A DNA stretch of 55,195 nucleotides, taken from assembly GCA_002788855.1 (NCBI GenBank), contig PFSB01000016.1, positions 1-55,195 of the forward strand, in the 5' to 3' direction. A program made the translations under genes and the position numbers. Of the stretch, positions 15,459 to 24,768 are shown piece after piece. The stretch is from Candidatus Roizmanbacteria bacterium CG_4_9_14_0_2_um_filter_38_17 (lineage in GTDB: Bacteria > Patescibacteriota > Microgenomatia > GCA-00278855). The first letter of the stretch is position 1. The number at the start of each line of letters is the position of its first letter. Below the pieces are notes generated by a model. The model had not been told where the DNA came from. It searched no databases and saw nothing but the letters and a program-made list of their open reading frames with translations.

Positions 15459-17894
15459 CTATATGTGAGAGGTATGCACAATAATCCCCTCAGGAGAACG
15501 GCGATGTTCAAGCGCGTCAATTTCTTCTTTTGATAGCAGTTTCTCTTGAGCTATATTTAAACAATGTGCGGTTTTTTGCAAGATATGCGCCCAGGAAGAT
15601 CCATTTACAAAAAGCATTGAATCCGCATCAAGTGTTCCTCCGACATTTGAAAAACCCACCCAGTCAATATGCCTTAACTCATTACACTCACGAAGCGCGC
15701 CAACAATAGGTTCTGGATGAGTATGAGTAACAAACAAAAGATTTTTTACATGTTTTGGAATAATTTCTCCGATTATTTTAGCACTTACAAGATGTTTCTT
15801 TTCATCTGTGCTTCGCGGAATACGAAATCGTCCAGGTTCAATAATATAACTTATGGTATGAGGAATTTTATATTTGCAAAGCTTCTCGCTTGCTTTAAGA
15901 ATTTCCTTTAATTGGTAAGTACCTATGGCTATAAATCCGATTTGAGCTTTTTCCGGCTCGTGTTCAGCCCAAGTTAACCGAATACCCCCATTATCAGCCA
16001 ATTGTTCAGCTTCCTGCCCGGTAAAAAAGTCTGGAGTTTTGCGTTTTGCCACAACCATTGTCCATATCTGTCCATGGGTTTTATATACGCGTCTTATCAA
16101 TGCCGCGCAAGTGTTAAAATCTGCCGGAAATAGTACCCGAGAAATATCGCAAGTTTCTGCAAACAGCGCCTCAGACATTGTTGGATCCTGATGTGATAAT
16201 TCATTTTTGCCGTTTTCCCAAGTGTGCGATGTTAAAACTAATGGAACTGAAAGCCACCTCGCGGGCCGTCCGCATGCTTTCTGATTTTTAGCAAAAATTA
16301 TCTCCTGTCTGGCTTCCCCTAAAATTTTTACTCCAAAAGCCTCATACGTAACAATAATATTAATGCCCCCCTTGTTACCAAATGCCGCGCCAGCAATAGC
16401 TTCTTCATTTAAAACTGTAATAACCTTTCCAAGAACAGACTCTTCAACACTTCCTTCAGGATCAGTTACACGAAATTCTAACTTTTCCAATGTCTTTTCC
16501 ATTTTATTTGATCTCATCTCATCAGGATTTCCAACTCTTGGCCTTAAGGTTGGATTGGCAAAAACAGCAGAAATAAACCCTAAATCAACCGCAGACATAG
16601 GCGTTGAAACAGATAGGTCAGCTAATTTGTACCGTTTATTTGTATCTATAGGTACGGCATGAGCAATTGGAACAGGTTTTGATTTAATATCCCGATTTGC
16701 CAATGGATTATCTTTCTCCTTACATCTGTTACTTTTACTATGGTGTTTAAAGTAAGAAACACATTTTTCAAGCTCGTTAATTGGAACAAATAACTTGGCA
16801 GCATGCGCGTTAAAATGGGCGGCGGCGGAGTTATTTGTATAAGGATTTGTTGCAAGAGGAAGGCTGTGCGCATAGTTGGTCCCTTCGTTATAAAAACCCG
16901 CGCCTTTTTCTGCAACTGCTATTCCATAGGGTATTGGTAATGGATAATCATTATAACTATTCATCTGGTTGGCTGACAAAGTTAACCTCCGCTCACTTTC
17001 AAAGATAAACCAGGCAAATGCGGCAGGATCGCGTCCGTCAATAATAATAGGATCATAGCTATTTATTAAAAGGTGTTGTTTTAGCCAGTCAGCTCCACCT
17101 TCTTGAGACATGGTGGATCTTTGGTCTATGCGGCGACCGTTGTAGATCATAATTGGAGAAACTAATCCACAGTCTTCATTCCGCCACCAACGTGGAGTCC
17201 AATCGCCCCCGCGTTGTTCCTCAAAAGCCCCATCAGACAAAAAAGCAACTAGCCTCTCATCTAAAAGTGGCATATGAGCGTATTGGAGTTGGGCAAATCC
17301 CAAATATCCACCTTCCATAATTGCTCCTCCAGTATGTGGATTAACATGACTACCTAATAAAGACTGCTGTTTTCCATTTTTATCCAGCTTATATGAGTAA
17401 AAATCGTTTAAAAAATTATCCAATCCAATTTTTGAAAGGTTATACCGCTTATTTTGAGCATCACTCATGTTATCAAGTAAAAGATTAACACTCTCAATCG
17501 CGGCAACCGCGTGTCCTTGTTCCATTACCCAGCCACGTGTAAATCCGGTCAGGGCATTGGCGAGCATATATCCCAAATACCCGGGAGCCATATTTAATGA
17601 ACCTCCAACATGTCCTTGCGGTTTGCGTTTAAACTCTTTCTGTTCTAATGGAGAATTGTCAAAGTGAACTGTGTTTGCATAAGCTTGATGCACAATAAGC
17701 CACATTGCGGCAGAAGTAACTCTATCTGCGCTAATTAGCAGATCTAAAGGATCGATCCTGTCGCCATGGATTTTCTTTTTTTTAATTAGCCTTAACAATT
17801 GAGCAATACGTTTTACGGTAATCGGTTGATGTTTAATTACTCCGTAACCATCTTTCCAGATTTTAAATTTTTTCTGTTCCTCAATTGTACTCAT
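15459..17894 (-). CDS. Phosphoketolase-like thiamine-diphosphate enzyme, divergent subfamily
   Basis: 811 residues, the usual length of phosphoketolase. It should split xylulose-5-phosphate or fructose-6-phosphate to acetyl-phosphate, using thiamine diphosphate. The N-terminal part has QGHVGGSLNMAPGYLGYM (about 92-109) where classic enzymes have GHWGTTPG, then EQGHAVAAIE, HEGG-like IMEGGYLGFAQ and LSDGAFEEQRGGDW, the cofactor/metal region with IYNGRRID. I know this subfamily from database entries often labelled 'xylulose 5-phosphate 3-epimerase', a name I would not trust. It follows acetate kinase by six bases on one operon, which supports acetyl-phosphate as product. Confidence 0.8.
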   Translation of the reverse strand: MSTIEEQKKFKIWKDGYGVIKHQPITVKRIAQLLRLIKKKKIHGDRIDPLDLLISADRVTSAAMWLIVHQAYANTVHFDNSPLEQKEFKRKPQGHVGGSLNMAPGYLGYMLANALTGFTRGWVMEQGHAVAAIESVNLLLDNMSDAQNKRYNLSKIGLDNFLNDFYSYKLDKNGKQQSLLGSHVNPHTGGAIMEGGYLGFAQLQYAHMPLLDERLVAFLSDGAFEEQRGGDWTPRWWRNEDCGLVSPIMIYNGRRIDQRSTMSQEGGADWLKQHLLINSYDPIIIDGRDPAAFAWFIFESERRLTLSANQMNSYNDYPLPIPYGIAVAEKGAGFYNEGTNYAHSLPLATNPYTNNSAAAHFNAHAAKLFVPINELEKCVSYFKHHSKSNRCKEKDNPLANRDIKSKPVPIAHAVPIDTNKRYKLADLSVSTPMSAVDLGFISAVFANPTLRPRVGNPDEMRSNKMEKTLEKLEFRVTDPEGSVEESVLGKVITVLNEEAIAGAAFGNKGGINIIVTYEAFGVKILGEARQEIIFAKNQKACGRPARWLSVPLVLTSHTWENGKNELSHQDPTMSEALFAETCDISRVLFPADFNTCAALIRRVYKTHGQIWTMVVAKRKTPDFFTGQEAEQLADNGGIRLTWAEHEPEKAQIGFIAIGTYQLKEILKASEKLCKYKIPHTISYIIEPGRFRIPRSTDEKKHLVSAKIIGEIIPKHVKNLLFVTHTHPEPIVGALRECNELRHIDWVGFSNVGGTLDADSMLFVNGSSWAHILQKTAHCLNIAQEKLLSKEEIDALEHRRSPEGIIVHTSHI

Positions 17895-17900
17895 GTGTTG

Positions 17901-18995
17901 CTATTTTATTTCCAAAACTTGTTTTGTATATTTGTGTATTATACAGGATTCATCAACTGGAATTACATACACTTTAACATTTGATCCATGTGCGCTAATC
18001 TCTCCCTCTTTGTTTACAACATCACTATTCTTGTCAACGTCAATAGTTATATTAAGTGGCGACAAACCAGATAATATCCTGGTGCGCGTTATGGGTGAAT
18101 GCTCACCAATTCCACCCCCAAACACAACTGCTTCTGTAGTATTTAATGCGGCCATATACGCTCCAATCTGTTTTTTTACCGTATAAGCGAAAAGGTTAAA
18201 AGCGATTTTTGCATTTGGGTCATTTTTCTTATAATCGGATTGGATCTGGCGCATATCGCCATTGGTACCTGTTAAGCCGGCAAGTCCTGAGTCGGTATTT
18301 AGCAGTTGAATAACTTTAGATACAGTAATATTTTCCTTTCTGGTTATATATTCTATTATCGCCGGGTCAATGCTTCCTGATCTGGTCCTCATTACAAGAC
18401 CTTCAAGTGGTGTAAACCCCATTGTTGTGTCCACCGAGCGGCCCTGTTTAATCGCGCATGCCGAACAACCGCTCCCTAGTTGGAGTGTAATAATTGTTGC
18501 CAAGCTTTGCCCGGTTAATTTACAATACCGTTGGTGCATATATTCATGCGCTAGCCCATGGAAACCATATCGCTTGATTGGGTACTTTTCCAGCCACTTT
18601 TTTGGCAATGCATATTTTGTTACATAATTTGGCAATGTCTGGTGAAACATAGTATCAAATACAGCGACTACCGGAGTTTTTTTGCCAAAAAGTTTTTGCG
18701 CAGAGGCAATTGTGGTAATTGCCGGAGGATTGTGCAAAGGCGCAAGTTCGTTAAGTTTTTCAAGCTCGAGTATGGTAGTTTCATTAACTATAGCCGGTTT
18801 AGAAAAACTTCCTCCATGAACAACTCTACAACCAACTGCATCTATCTTGAAATCTGCTAATTGTTCACATATCTTTTTTACTCCGACAGAAAAATCTGAT
18901 ACATGATCTAATTTTTTTTGAGCGGTTTTTTTACCATTAACATATAAAGCCATTTTTAATGTGGAGCTACCGGGATTTAAAGTTACAATATGCAC
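17901..18995 (-). CDS. ackA: Acetate kinase
   Basis: Converts acetyl-phosphate and ADP to acetate and ATP. 364 residues, slightly short for the family (about 400). Motifs are intact: LNPGSSTLK (6-14), CRVVHGG near 56, the FDTMFH stretch near 113, RYGFHGLAHEY near 142 and VFGGGIGEHSP near 289. The GTG start lies six bases after a TACAAT box on the minus strand (19002-19007), a leaderless layout. With the downstream phosphoketolase-like gene it forms a short acetate and ATP route from pentose phosphates, a typical energy pathway in fermenting CPR bacteria. Confidence 0.93.
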   Translation of the reverse strand: MHIVTLNPGSSTLKMALYVNGKKTAQKKLDHVSDFSVGVKKICEQLADFKIDAVGCRVVHGGSFSKPAIVNETTILELEKLNELAPLHNPPAITTIASAQKLFGKKTPVVAVFDTMFHQTLPNYVTKYALPKKWLEKYPIKRYGFHGLAHEYMHQRYCKLTGQSLATIITLQLGSGCSACAIKQGRSVDTTMGFTPLEGLVMRTRSGSIDPAIIEYITRKENITVSKVIQLLNTDSGLAGLTGTNGDMRQIQSDYKKNDPNAKIAFNLFAYTVKKQIGAYMAALNTTEAVVFGGGIGEHSPITRTRILSGLSPLNITIDVDKNSDVVNKEGEISAHGSNVKVYVIPVDESCIIHKYTKQVLEIK

Positions 18996-19076
18996 CTTTT
19001 AATTGTATCACTGAGGGGATAAAACTTCTTCATCGCAATCGCAATCAATCAGTACTTCCATTTATCATTATTTATC

Positions 19077-19132
19077 ATAACTACAAAGTTTTTTTCCCAA
19101 AATCCTTTTAAAATAGCTTATTTACTTAGGGG
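19077..19132 (+). repeat. 56-bp exact direct repeat, copy 2
   Basis: Exact copy of 15072-15127, 4 kb away, outside any gene. The ack-phosphoketolase operon lies between the two copies, so recombination between them would delete it. Confidence 0.9.
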
Positions 19133-19502
19133 GGAGCCACTAGAGAGTGGTCTATTTCTTTGGGGGAAGGGGTATGAGTAAACTATTTCTTTTTTTGTAT
19201 GCTTGGTAATTTTGAGAGGAAGAATGAGCCGTTTATTCCTAAGTTGATTAAAAGGGCAAATAAGTATACGTTTATCACAGTGGCTTCTTACTTAAAGTTT
19301 AAGTAGGTGATAGAAAGTTGCAAATGTTCCCCATAATAAATATGGAATTTGGACATAAGCGAGAGTTCTTGAATATGGATACAACAGCATAATGCCCCAA
19401 ATTAAGGTAATATTTACCATTACTACAGCTTATTTGGAGATGAAAGCCGGCTTTAAGATAAGTGAATTAATGGTTCAGACATCTGGTGTTGCTGCAACTT
19501 GA

Positions 19503-19531
19503 TTGACATATGAATAAAAAGTATGTAAAAT
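19503..19531 (+). promoter_or_regulatory. Promoter of nhaD
   Basis: TTGACA (19503-19508), exact 17-base spacer, TAAAAT (19526-19531): one of the best consensus promoters in the window. The predicted leader to ATG 19560 is about 20 bases. Confidence 0.8.
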
Positions 19532-19559
19532 CTAGTTGTTTTGGCCTCTAAATAGTTTT

Positions 19560-20831
19560 ATGAATTTTATATCGATAGTCGCTATTATTGTTTTTATATT
19601 AGGTTATATTTTCATAACACTTGAGAACGAGATTAAGGTGAGCAAATCCGCAATAGCCCTTACAATGGGAGGACTACTTTGGTTTCTTATTGGTTTTTTT
19701 GACGGATCTTTTCATGAATCTATGGCAGAGGCAGGGACTGATATTTTTTCCATAGTTATATTTCTTCTTACTGCCATGTCCTTGGTTGAAATACTTGTTC
19801 ACTATCGCTTTTTTGATTTACTTCGCGCGCGCATTTTTTCTTTGGGTCTTTCTGAAAAGCAGCAGTTTCTCGTAATTGCATTAGTGACATTCTTCCTTTC
19901 CGGAATTATTGATAATTTAACAACTACTATAGTATCAGTTCAAATTTCAAGAAAATTTTTCAAGGGAGAAAATCTTCTTCGAATGGTGTCTCTTATTGTA
20001 ATTGCGGCAAATGCTGGAGGTGCTTTTTCACCAATAGGTGATGTTACTACTATTATGCTTTGGCTTGCAGGGAAGATTGAGGCAATAGACATTATCTATA
20101 AAGGATTTTTGCCATCTATGTTGTTATTTATAACTTCCACTGTATTAATATTTCGATCGATTAAGGATAGCTCTTTTAATATCAAAAATGAGTTGGTAAA
20201 TAAACTTTCAAGATCAGAGAAGGTTATAGTTTCTCTTGTCTTTTTTTCATTCGGGATGCCTCTTGTAGTCGGAATGGTTGGTTTGCCTCCTTATGTTGGT
20301 TTGCTAACAGGTCTGGGCATAGTCTGGATAGCTGTTGATTTACTAAAAAGATTTCGTCCATCACAGACACATCTTGATGCCTCTATTGAAAGGTTTATTC
20401 GAAAAACAGATATTCCATCTCTTAAATTTTTTATTGGTATTCTTCTTACTGTATCGGCGCTTGATCATTTGCATGTTCTTGAAAAATTATCGAACTTTAT
20501 TTTTGGAAGTGACCCAACAGTTATGCGTGTTGCTATGGGAAATGTTTCCCTTGGTTTTCTTTCAGCTGTCTTGGATAATGTGCCTCTTACCGCAATTGTA
20601 ATAAATATTCTTCATACATCTGTTGAAAGCTTATGGATTCTTTTGGCGATTACTGTGGGATCTGGGGGTTCTTTATTGTTGATTGGTTCAGCTTCGGGAG
20701 TTATAGCTATGGGTATGGTTCCTGAACTTACATTTAATAAGTACTTCTCAATTGCCTTTATTCCTGCAATTGCTGGTTATTTAGTTGCTGTCCTGGTGTG
20801 GACAGCTCAATATGTTCTTTTGGGATGGTAA
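19560..20831 (+). CDS. nhaD: NhaD-type Na+/H+ antiporter
   Basis: Integral membrane antiporter that exchanges sodium for protons, ion transporter superfamily. About 423 residues from ATG 19560 with about a dozen hydrophobic segments. Signature stretches include SGIIDNLTTTIVS near 120 and GGAFSPIGDVTTIMLW near 155, with ALDHLHVLE and VLDNVPLTAIV in the second half. These are the paired D/N-containing loops of NhaD. I chose 19560 over an upstream TTG at 19536 because the promoter predicts a start of transcription at about 19538. It stands alone. Confidence 0.9.
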   Translation: MNFISIVAIIVFILGYIFITLENEIKVSKSAIALTMGGLLWFLIGFFDGSFHESMAEAGTDIFSIVIFLLTAMSLVEILVHYRFFDLLRARIFSLGLSEKQQFLVIALVTFFLSGIIDNLTTTIVSVQISRKFFKGENLLRMVSLIVIAANAGGAFSPIGDVTTIMLWLAGKIEAIDIIYKGFLPSMLLFITSTVLIFRSIKDSSFNIKNELVNKLSRSEKVIVSLVFFSFGMPLVVGMVGLPPYVGLLTGLGIVWIAVDLLKRFRPSQTHLDASIERFIRKTDIPSLKFFIGILLTVSALDHLHVLEKLSNFIFGSDPTVMRVAMGNVSLGFLSAVLDNVPLTAIVINILHTSVESLWILLAITVGSGGSLLLIGSASGVIAMGMVPELTFNKYFSIAFIPAIAGYLVAVLVWTAQYVLLGW

Positions 20832-20855
20832 AAAGATCTCAACAAGACCTATAGC

Positions 20856-20963
20856 TTGTTAAGTTATGCGTTTTGTGCTACAATATTCAGTTAATGTAGT
20901 CGTGAACACTTCTCGAGTTTTTATAAACTCCCTGGTTACAGATTTATTGCTACAACTAGTCAT
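20856..20963 (+). promoter_or_regulatory. Promoter and 70-base leader of typA
   Basis: TTGTTA (20856-20861), 17-base spacer and TACAAT (20879-20884). The leader contains a perfect hairpin, GAGTTT-TTAT-AAACTC (20915-20930). A second weak box, TACAAC (20951-20956), lies seven bases before the ATG and could give a nearly leaderless alternative. The hairpin could affect stability or translation in the cold. Confidence 0.5.
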
Positions 20964-22793
20964 ATGAAACAAAAACTTGATAGTAAAAAAATACGAAACG
21001 TTGCTATTATTGCCCATGTTGATCACGGCAAAACAACATTAGTTGATGGCTTGTTAAAACAAGCAAAGGTTTTTGCGGAATATGAAGCTGAAATGACCCA
21101 AGAGACAATTCTAGACAGTAATGACCTCGAGAGAGAGCGTGGACTTACAATTTTATCTAAGAATACGGCAGTTTACTGGAACAATCATAAAATAAACATA
21201 TTAGATACTCCAGGGCATGCGGATTTTGCAGGAGAGGTTGAGAGAGTTCTCTCCATGGTCGACGGATGCGTTCTTTTGGTGGATGCGGCAGAAGGTGTTC
21301 TTTCGCAAACGAAATATGTATTATCTCTGGCATTCAAGCAAGGATTGAAAGTTATTGTTCTTATTAATAAGGTTGATAAAAAAGATCAAAGAGCGTTTGA
21401 AGTATTAAGTCAGATAGAAACACTCTTTTTAGAACTAGCAATACGAGATGATCAAATAGATTTTCCTGTTATCTATGCAGTTGGTAGAGAAGGTATTGCT
21501 GGGTTGGAAACAAAGGAAAACCCAGATAACTCATTAACTATTGCTGATAGTAAGAATTTAGCCCCACTATTTGAGAAAATTATTGATTTTGTTCCTCACC
21601 CCAAGGGAGAGGCGGATGGAGGGTTTCAGATGCAGATAACAACTTTAGACAGTGATTTACATAAAGGTATTTACGCAATTGGAAGGGTACAAAGAGGAGT
21701 TCTAAAACAAAATCAACCGATTGTTCTCATGAGGAATGGAAAAGTTGTTGATACAAAAAGGGCTGAATATATATTTACATTTAACGGACTTAAAAAAGAA
21801 CTAATCGAAGAAACATCAGTTGGTGATATAGTTGCGATTGCGGGGTTCTCGGATGTGAAAATAGGTGATACTGTTGTATCACCAGATGCACTTGATGCTT
21901 TACCAGACTTGGACATTGCTGAGCCAACCATACAGATTGACTTTTTAGTATCAAATTCACCTTTTGTGGGACGCGATGGTAAGTTTGTAACATCACAACA
22001 GATAAAAACCCGTTTGGAAAAAGAGCTTAGGACCAATGTTGGTTTGAGATTGAATGCTTCGGGAGGAGACAGTTTTACTGTGTCTGGAAGAGGTGAACTG
22101 CATTTGACTATACTGATAGAGATTATGCGACGCGAGGGTTATGAGTTTTCAGTTTCCCGTCCACAGGTGATATATAAAACTATAGATGGAGTTTTATGTG
22201 AGCCGTGGGAGTTGGCAACAATTGAGGTGCCAGAAGAGTATTCTGGAGTTATTATTACTGAGATGGCAGCAAGAAAGGCTGAGATGGTAGACATGAAGAA
22301 TTCTAGAAATGGAATAGAGTTTACTTATAAAGTTTCTACGCGTCACTGGATAGGTGCCAGATCAGAGCTATTGCAAAAGACATCTGGTATGAGCGTGGTA
22401 CATACGCAGTTTATTGGATATGAAAAAAAGAGCGCTGATGCATTAAATAAGCGAAGTGGCGCTGTTATTACAACTCATGGAGGACAAGCAATTGCCTATG
22501 GACTTGAGAAGATTCAGAAACGAGCTGACACATTTGTTGGCCCAGGTGAAGAGGTTTATGTTGGAATGATTGTTGGACTAAATTCCCGCTATGAAGATCT
22601 TAATATGAATGTAACTAGAGGTAAGAAGCTTACAAATATGCGTGCGTCTTCAAGTGACGATATTACTAAACTTGCTCCACCTGTCAAAATGTCACTTGAG
22701 CAATGCTTAATATTTCTGAAACAAGATGAGCTATTGGAAGTTACGCCAAAAAATCTTCGTCTGAGAAAAAGAAGTCTAGTAGTAAAACAGTAA
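20964..22793 (+). CDS. typA: GTP-binding protein TypA/BipA
   Basis: Translational GTPase that binds the ribosome and aids assembly and stress or cold growth. 609 residues, standard length. G1 is AHVDHGKTT (near 17-25), the switch region has RERGLTI, G3 is DTPGHADF, G4 is NKVD, followed by EF-Tu-like domain II, two EF-G-like domains and the BipA C-terminal domain (HGGQAIAYGLEKIQKRA near 506). Monocistronic by spacing. Confidence 0.97.
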   Translation: MKQKLDSKKIRNVAIIAHVDHGKTTLVDGLLKQAKVFAEYEAEMTQETILDSNDLERERGLTILSKNTAVYWNNHKINILDTPGHADFAGEVERVLSMVDGCVLLVDAAEGVLSQTKYVLSLAFKQGLKVIVLINKVDKKDQRAFEVLSQIETLFLELAIRDDQIDFPVIYAVGREGIAGLETKENPDNSLTIADSKNLAPLFEKIIDFVPHPKGEADGGFQMQITTLDSDLHKGIYAIGRVQRGVLKQNQPIVLMRNGKVVDTKRAEYIFTFNGLKKELIEETSVGDIVAIAGFSDVKIGDTVVSPDALDALPDLDIAEPTIQIDFLVSNSPFVGRDGKFVTSQQIKTRLEKELRTNVGLRLNASGGDSFTVSGRGELHLTILIEIMRREGYEFSVSRPQVIYKTIDGVLCEPWELATIEVPEEYSGVIITEMAARKAEMVDMKNSRNGIEFTYKVSTRHWIGARSELLQKTSGMSVVHTQFIGYEKKSADALNKRSGAVITTHGGQAIAYGLEKIQKRADTFVGPGEEVYVGMIVGLNSRYEDLNMNVTRGKKLTNMRASSSDDITKLAPPVKMSLEQCLIFLKQDELLEVTPKNLRLRKRSLVVKQ

Positions 22794-22863
22794 ACTATCC
22801 CATAGTTTGACTTATGCCATGAGGCATGCTATATTTCTTTTGTTGGTTTGATATTGGTCAGTA

Positions 22864-22951
22864 TATAATACTGATTAGAGTCGGTTAAATTAGTTAGACC
22901 CCGTGGTCCTCTTCTTTAAAATCGTCTCCCTTTAAGAGCCAGTTATATATT
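22864..22951 (+). promoter_or_regulatory. -10 box and structured leader of the DEAD-box helicase gene
   Basis: TATAAT at 22864-22869 with only a weak -35. The roughly 75-base leader holds GACCCCGTGGTC (GACC/GGTC stem) and CTCTT…AAGAG pairing around 22911-22938. Long structured leaders that serve autoregulation are known for cold-induced DEAD-box helicases; that role here is inferred. Confidence 0.45.
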
Positions 22952-24163
22952 ATGAGAAATTATAGTAGCAGCCGTTCTCGTGGTTTTCACGGGAGTAATA
23001 GAAAATCGTTCGGTCAATCCAGACCGAATAGGTTTGGTGGAAAAAATAAATACAGTAATAAGGGTAGTTATATCAATCCATTAATGTTCGTTAAGAGAGC
23101 TCTTGACGAAGCTGATGTGCCATATGTACCTGAGAATACTTTTGCAGATTTTCCATTGGATAAGGCTTTATTAAATAATATACAGTCTCATGGCTTTAAT
23201 AAGCCTACAGCGATTCAAGACCAAGCACTTCTTCCAGTATTGGAAGGAAAAGATCTAGTTGGTATTGCAAATACAGGCACAGGGAAAACTGCAGTTTTCT
23301 TACTCCCCTTGCTTACAAAAGTAGCTAAAGACCGTAGCCAAAGAGTTTTAATTGTAACGCCTACTCGTGAACTAGCTGCGCAGATTCAGGATGAGTTTAA
23401 CCTGTTTAGTAAAAGTATGGAAATTTACTCAACTCTTTGTATTGGAGGAGCTTCATTAAGTACGCAAGCGCGCCAACTATCCCGTCAGCCTAGTTTTGTA
23501 ATAGGTACTCCTGGAAGAATTATGGATTTACAGAAACGCCGAAAGTTAAACTTAACCCAGTACACTAATGTTGTTCTTGATGAAGTTGATCGAATGCTTG
23601 ATATGGGATTTATTAACGATATTAAACACATAATTTCCTTTTTACCAAAAGAACGCCAATCGTTATTTTTCTCAGCAACACTACCAGAAGCAACTAAAGT
23701 AGTGATGCAGGCTTTTTTGAGAGATCCAGTTATAGTATCGGTAAAAACTGGTTCAACTGCTAAAAATGTTGACCAAGATATTATTAAAACTCGTGGCAAG
23801 GATAAACTTGAAATTCTTCATGATCTTCTGAATAAAGAAGAATTCCGCAGAGTTCTAGTTTTTGGTAGAACTAAATGGGGAGTGAATAAGCTTGAAACCA
23901 ATCTTATTAAGAGAGGTTTTAAGGCTATAGCAATTCATGGTAATAAGAGTCAGTCCCAGAGACTGCGCGCTATCAATAAGCTTAAGAATAATGAAGTGCA
24001 GGTCTTGCTAGCAACGGACGTAGCGTCTCGAGGCATAGATATAGATGATATAACTCATGTTATTAATTATGATGTACCAGGAACTTATGATGACTACGTG
24101 CATCGTATAGGTCGCACAGGCCGAGCTGGTAAAAAAGGCATAGCCTTAACCTTTATTGATTAA
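22952..24163 (+). CDS. DEAD-box ATP-dependent RNA helicase
   Basis: Unwinds or remodels RNA using ATP. 403 residues. The first 45 residues are rich in Arg, Gly, Ser and Asn (an RG-like RNA-binding tail at the N terminus, not the usual C terminus). Core motifs: Q motif PTAIQDQAL, I ANTGTGKTA, Ia PTRELAAQ, Ib TPGR, II DEVD in place of DEAD, III SAT, V ATDVASRGID and VI HRIGRTGRAGK, where the protein ends almost at once. The family member (CsdA, RhlE or other) is not decidable. Confidence 0.93.
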   Translation: MRNYSSSRSRGFHGSNRKSFGQSRPNRFGGKNKYSNKGSYINPLMFVKRALDEADVPYVPENTFADFPLDKALLNNIQSHGFNKPTAIQDQALLPVLEGKDLVGIANTGTGKTAVFLLPLLTKVAKDRSQRVLIVTPTRELAAQIQDEFNLFSKSMEIYSTLCIGGASLSTQARQLSRQPSFVIGTPGRIMDLQKRRKLNLTQYTNVVLDEVDRMLDMGFINDIKHIISFLPKERQSLFFSATLPEATKVVMQAFLRDPVIVSVKTGSTAKNVDQDIIKTRGKDKLEILHDLLNKEEFRRVLVFGRTKWGVNKLETNLIKRGFKAIAIHGNKSQSQRLRAINKLKNNEVQVLLATDVASRGIDIDDITHVINYDVPGTYDDYVHRIGRTGRAGKKGIALTFID

Positions 24164-24217
24164 TCACAAAGTAACTATAGAAAAGATCCATACGCTTTCC
24201 TGATTGCACAGATATAA

Positions 24218-24236
24218 ATGGTGGCTGACCCCATTA
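24218..24236 (-). repeat. GGGGTCAGCCACC repeat, partial inverted copy 4
   Basis: AATGGTGGCTGACCCCATT is the reverse complement of the core shared by 12095, 12869 and 15297. It lies between the converging helicase and Nudix genes. Confidence 0.65.
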
Positions 24237-24239
24237 ATT

Positions 24240-24725
24240 CTAGTAGTTGTATATAGGAAGAGGAAAAGGTTTTTTGAGGTATTCCAGATAGAGCTGAATA
24301 TTTTTATAGTGATCAAAAGCAAAATCTTTTTCAGAAAGTAGATTATCTAGAGGAAACCATTTTGCTTCTTGTACTTCTTCATCCGGTTCTCCTATTTTTT
24401 TAACAGCATCGGCTAGATAGATAAAATCTACATTTTGTCGATCTTCGGCAGGTCTATTTGGGTTGTCATTAATGCGAAATAATTTGAGATTTTTGATTGT
24501 CCAGCCACTTTCTTCCAATACCTCTCGAGTTGCAGCTTGTACGATTGTTTCGTTGCGTTCCAAAAATCCACCAGGAGGCCCCCATTTCCCATACTCATAA
24601 ATGGGCTTTCCATTATATTTACCTCTTTTTCCTAATAGAATCTGATTATTTTTGATTACTATTGTAGTTAAGACTACATGGCGTAGCGACGTATCTCCTC
24701 CGTCTTCAAAAGTGCAGGTTATCAC
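24240..24725 (-). CDS. Nudix hydrolase
   Basis: 161 residues with a full Nudix box, GGFLERNETIVQAATREVLEESGW (about 53-76), and a second part QNVDFIYLADA typical of ADP-sugar or MutT-like members. Substrate unknown. The start is GTG; on the minus strand TATATT at 24732-24737 is six bases upstream, a leaderless layout. It faces away from the glycosylase gene, so the two promoters are back to back in 43 bases. Confidence 0.88.
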   Translation of the reverse strand: MITCTFEDGGDTSLRHVVLTTIVIKNNQILLGKRGKYNGKPIYEYGKWGPPGGFLERNETIVQAATREVLEESGWTIKNLKLFRINDNPNRPAEDRQNVDFIYLADAVKKIGEPDEEVQEAKWFPLDNLLSEKDFAFDHYKNIQLYLEYLKKPFPLPIYNY

Positions 24726-24756
24726 GGAGTAAATATATCATAGTTTGTATTTAGTA

Positions 24757-24762
24757 TATAAT
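24757..24762 (+). promoter_or_regulatory. -10 element giving a leaderless start
   Basis: TATAAT, six bases, then ATG 24769; this decides the start of the glycosylase gene over the upstream in-frame ATG at 24745. Confidence 0.65.
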
Positions 24763-24768
24763 TGCAAA

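Larger units (their letters stand above)
18996..19559. other. Gene-poor stretch with relics
   Basis: No intact gene. It begins with the ackA promoter, holds the 56-bp repeat copy (19077-19132), a small CCACT/AGTGG hairpin after it, and short open frames such as 19199-19306 (MLGNFERKNEPFIPK…) and 19391-19501 (MPQIKVIFTITTAY…) that look like gene scraps. It ends with the nhaD promoter. Confidence 0.55.

Noticed and set aside
15299-15484. 61-codon open frame with a hydrophobic stretch
   Set aside because: Its first dozen codons are the dispersed GGGGTCAGCCACC repeat, it lacks a promoter or Shine-Dalgarno site and it runs into the phosphoketolase gene end; probably chance or a scrap.
19199-19306. 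35-codon frame MLGNFERKNEPF onward
   Set aside because: Protein-like but very short, no Shine-Dalgarno site and surrounded by relics; listed only within the gene-poor stretch.
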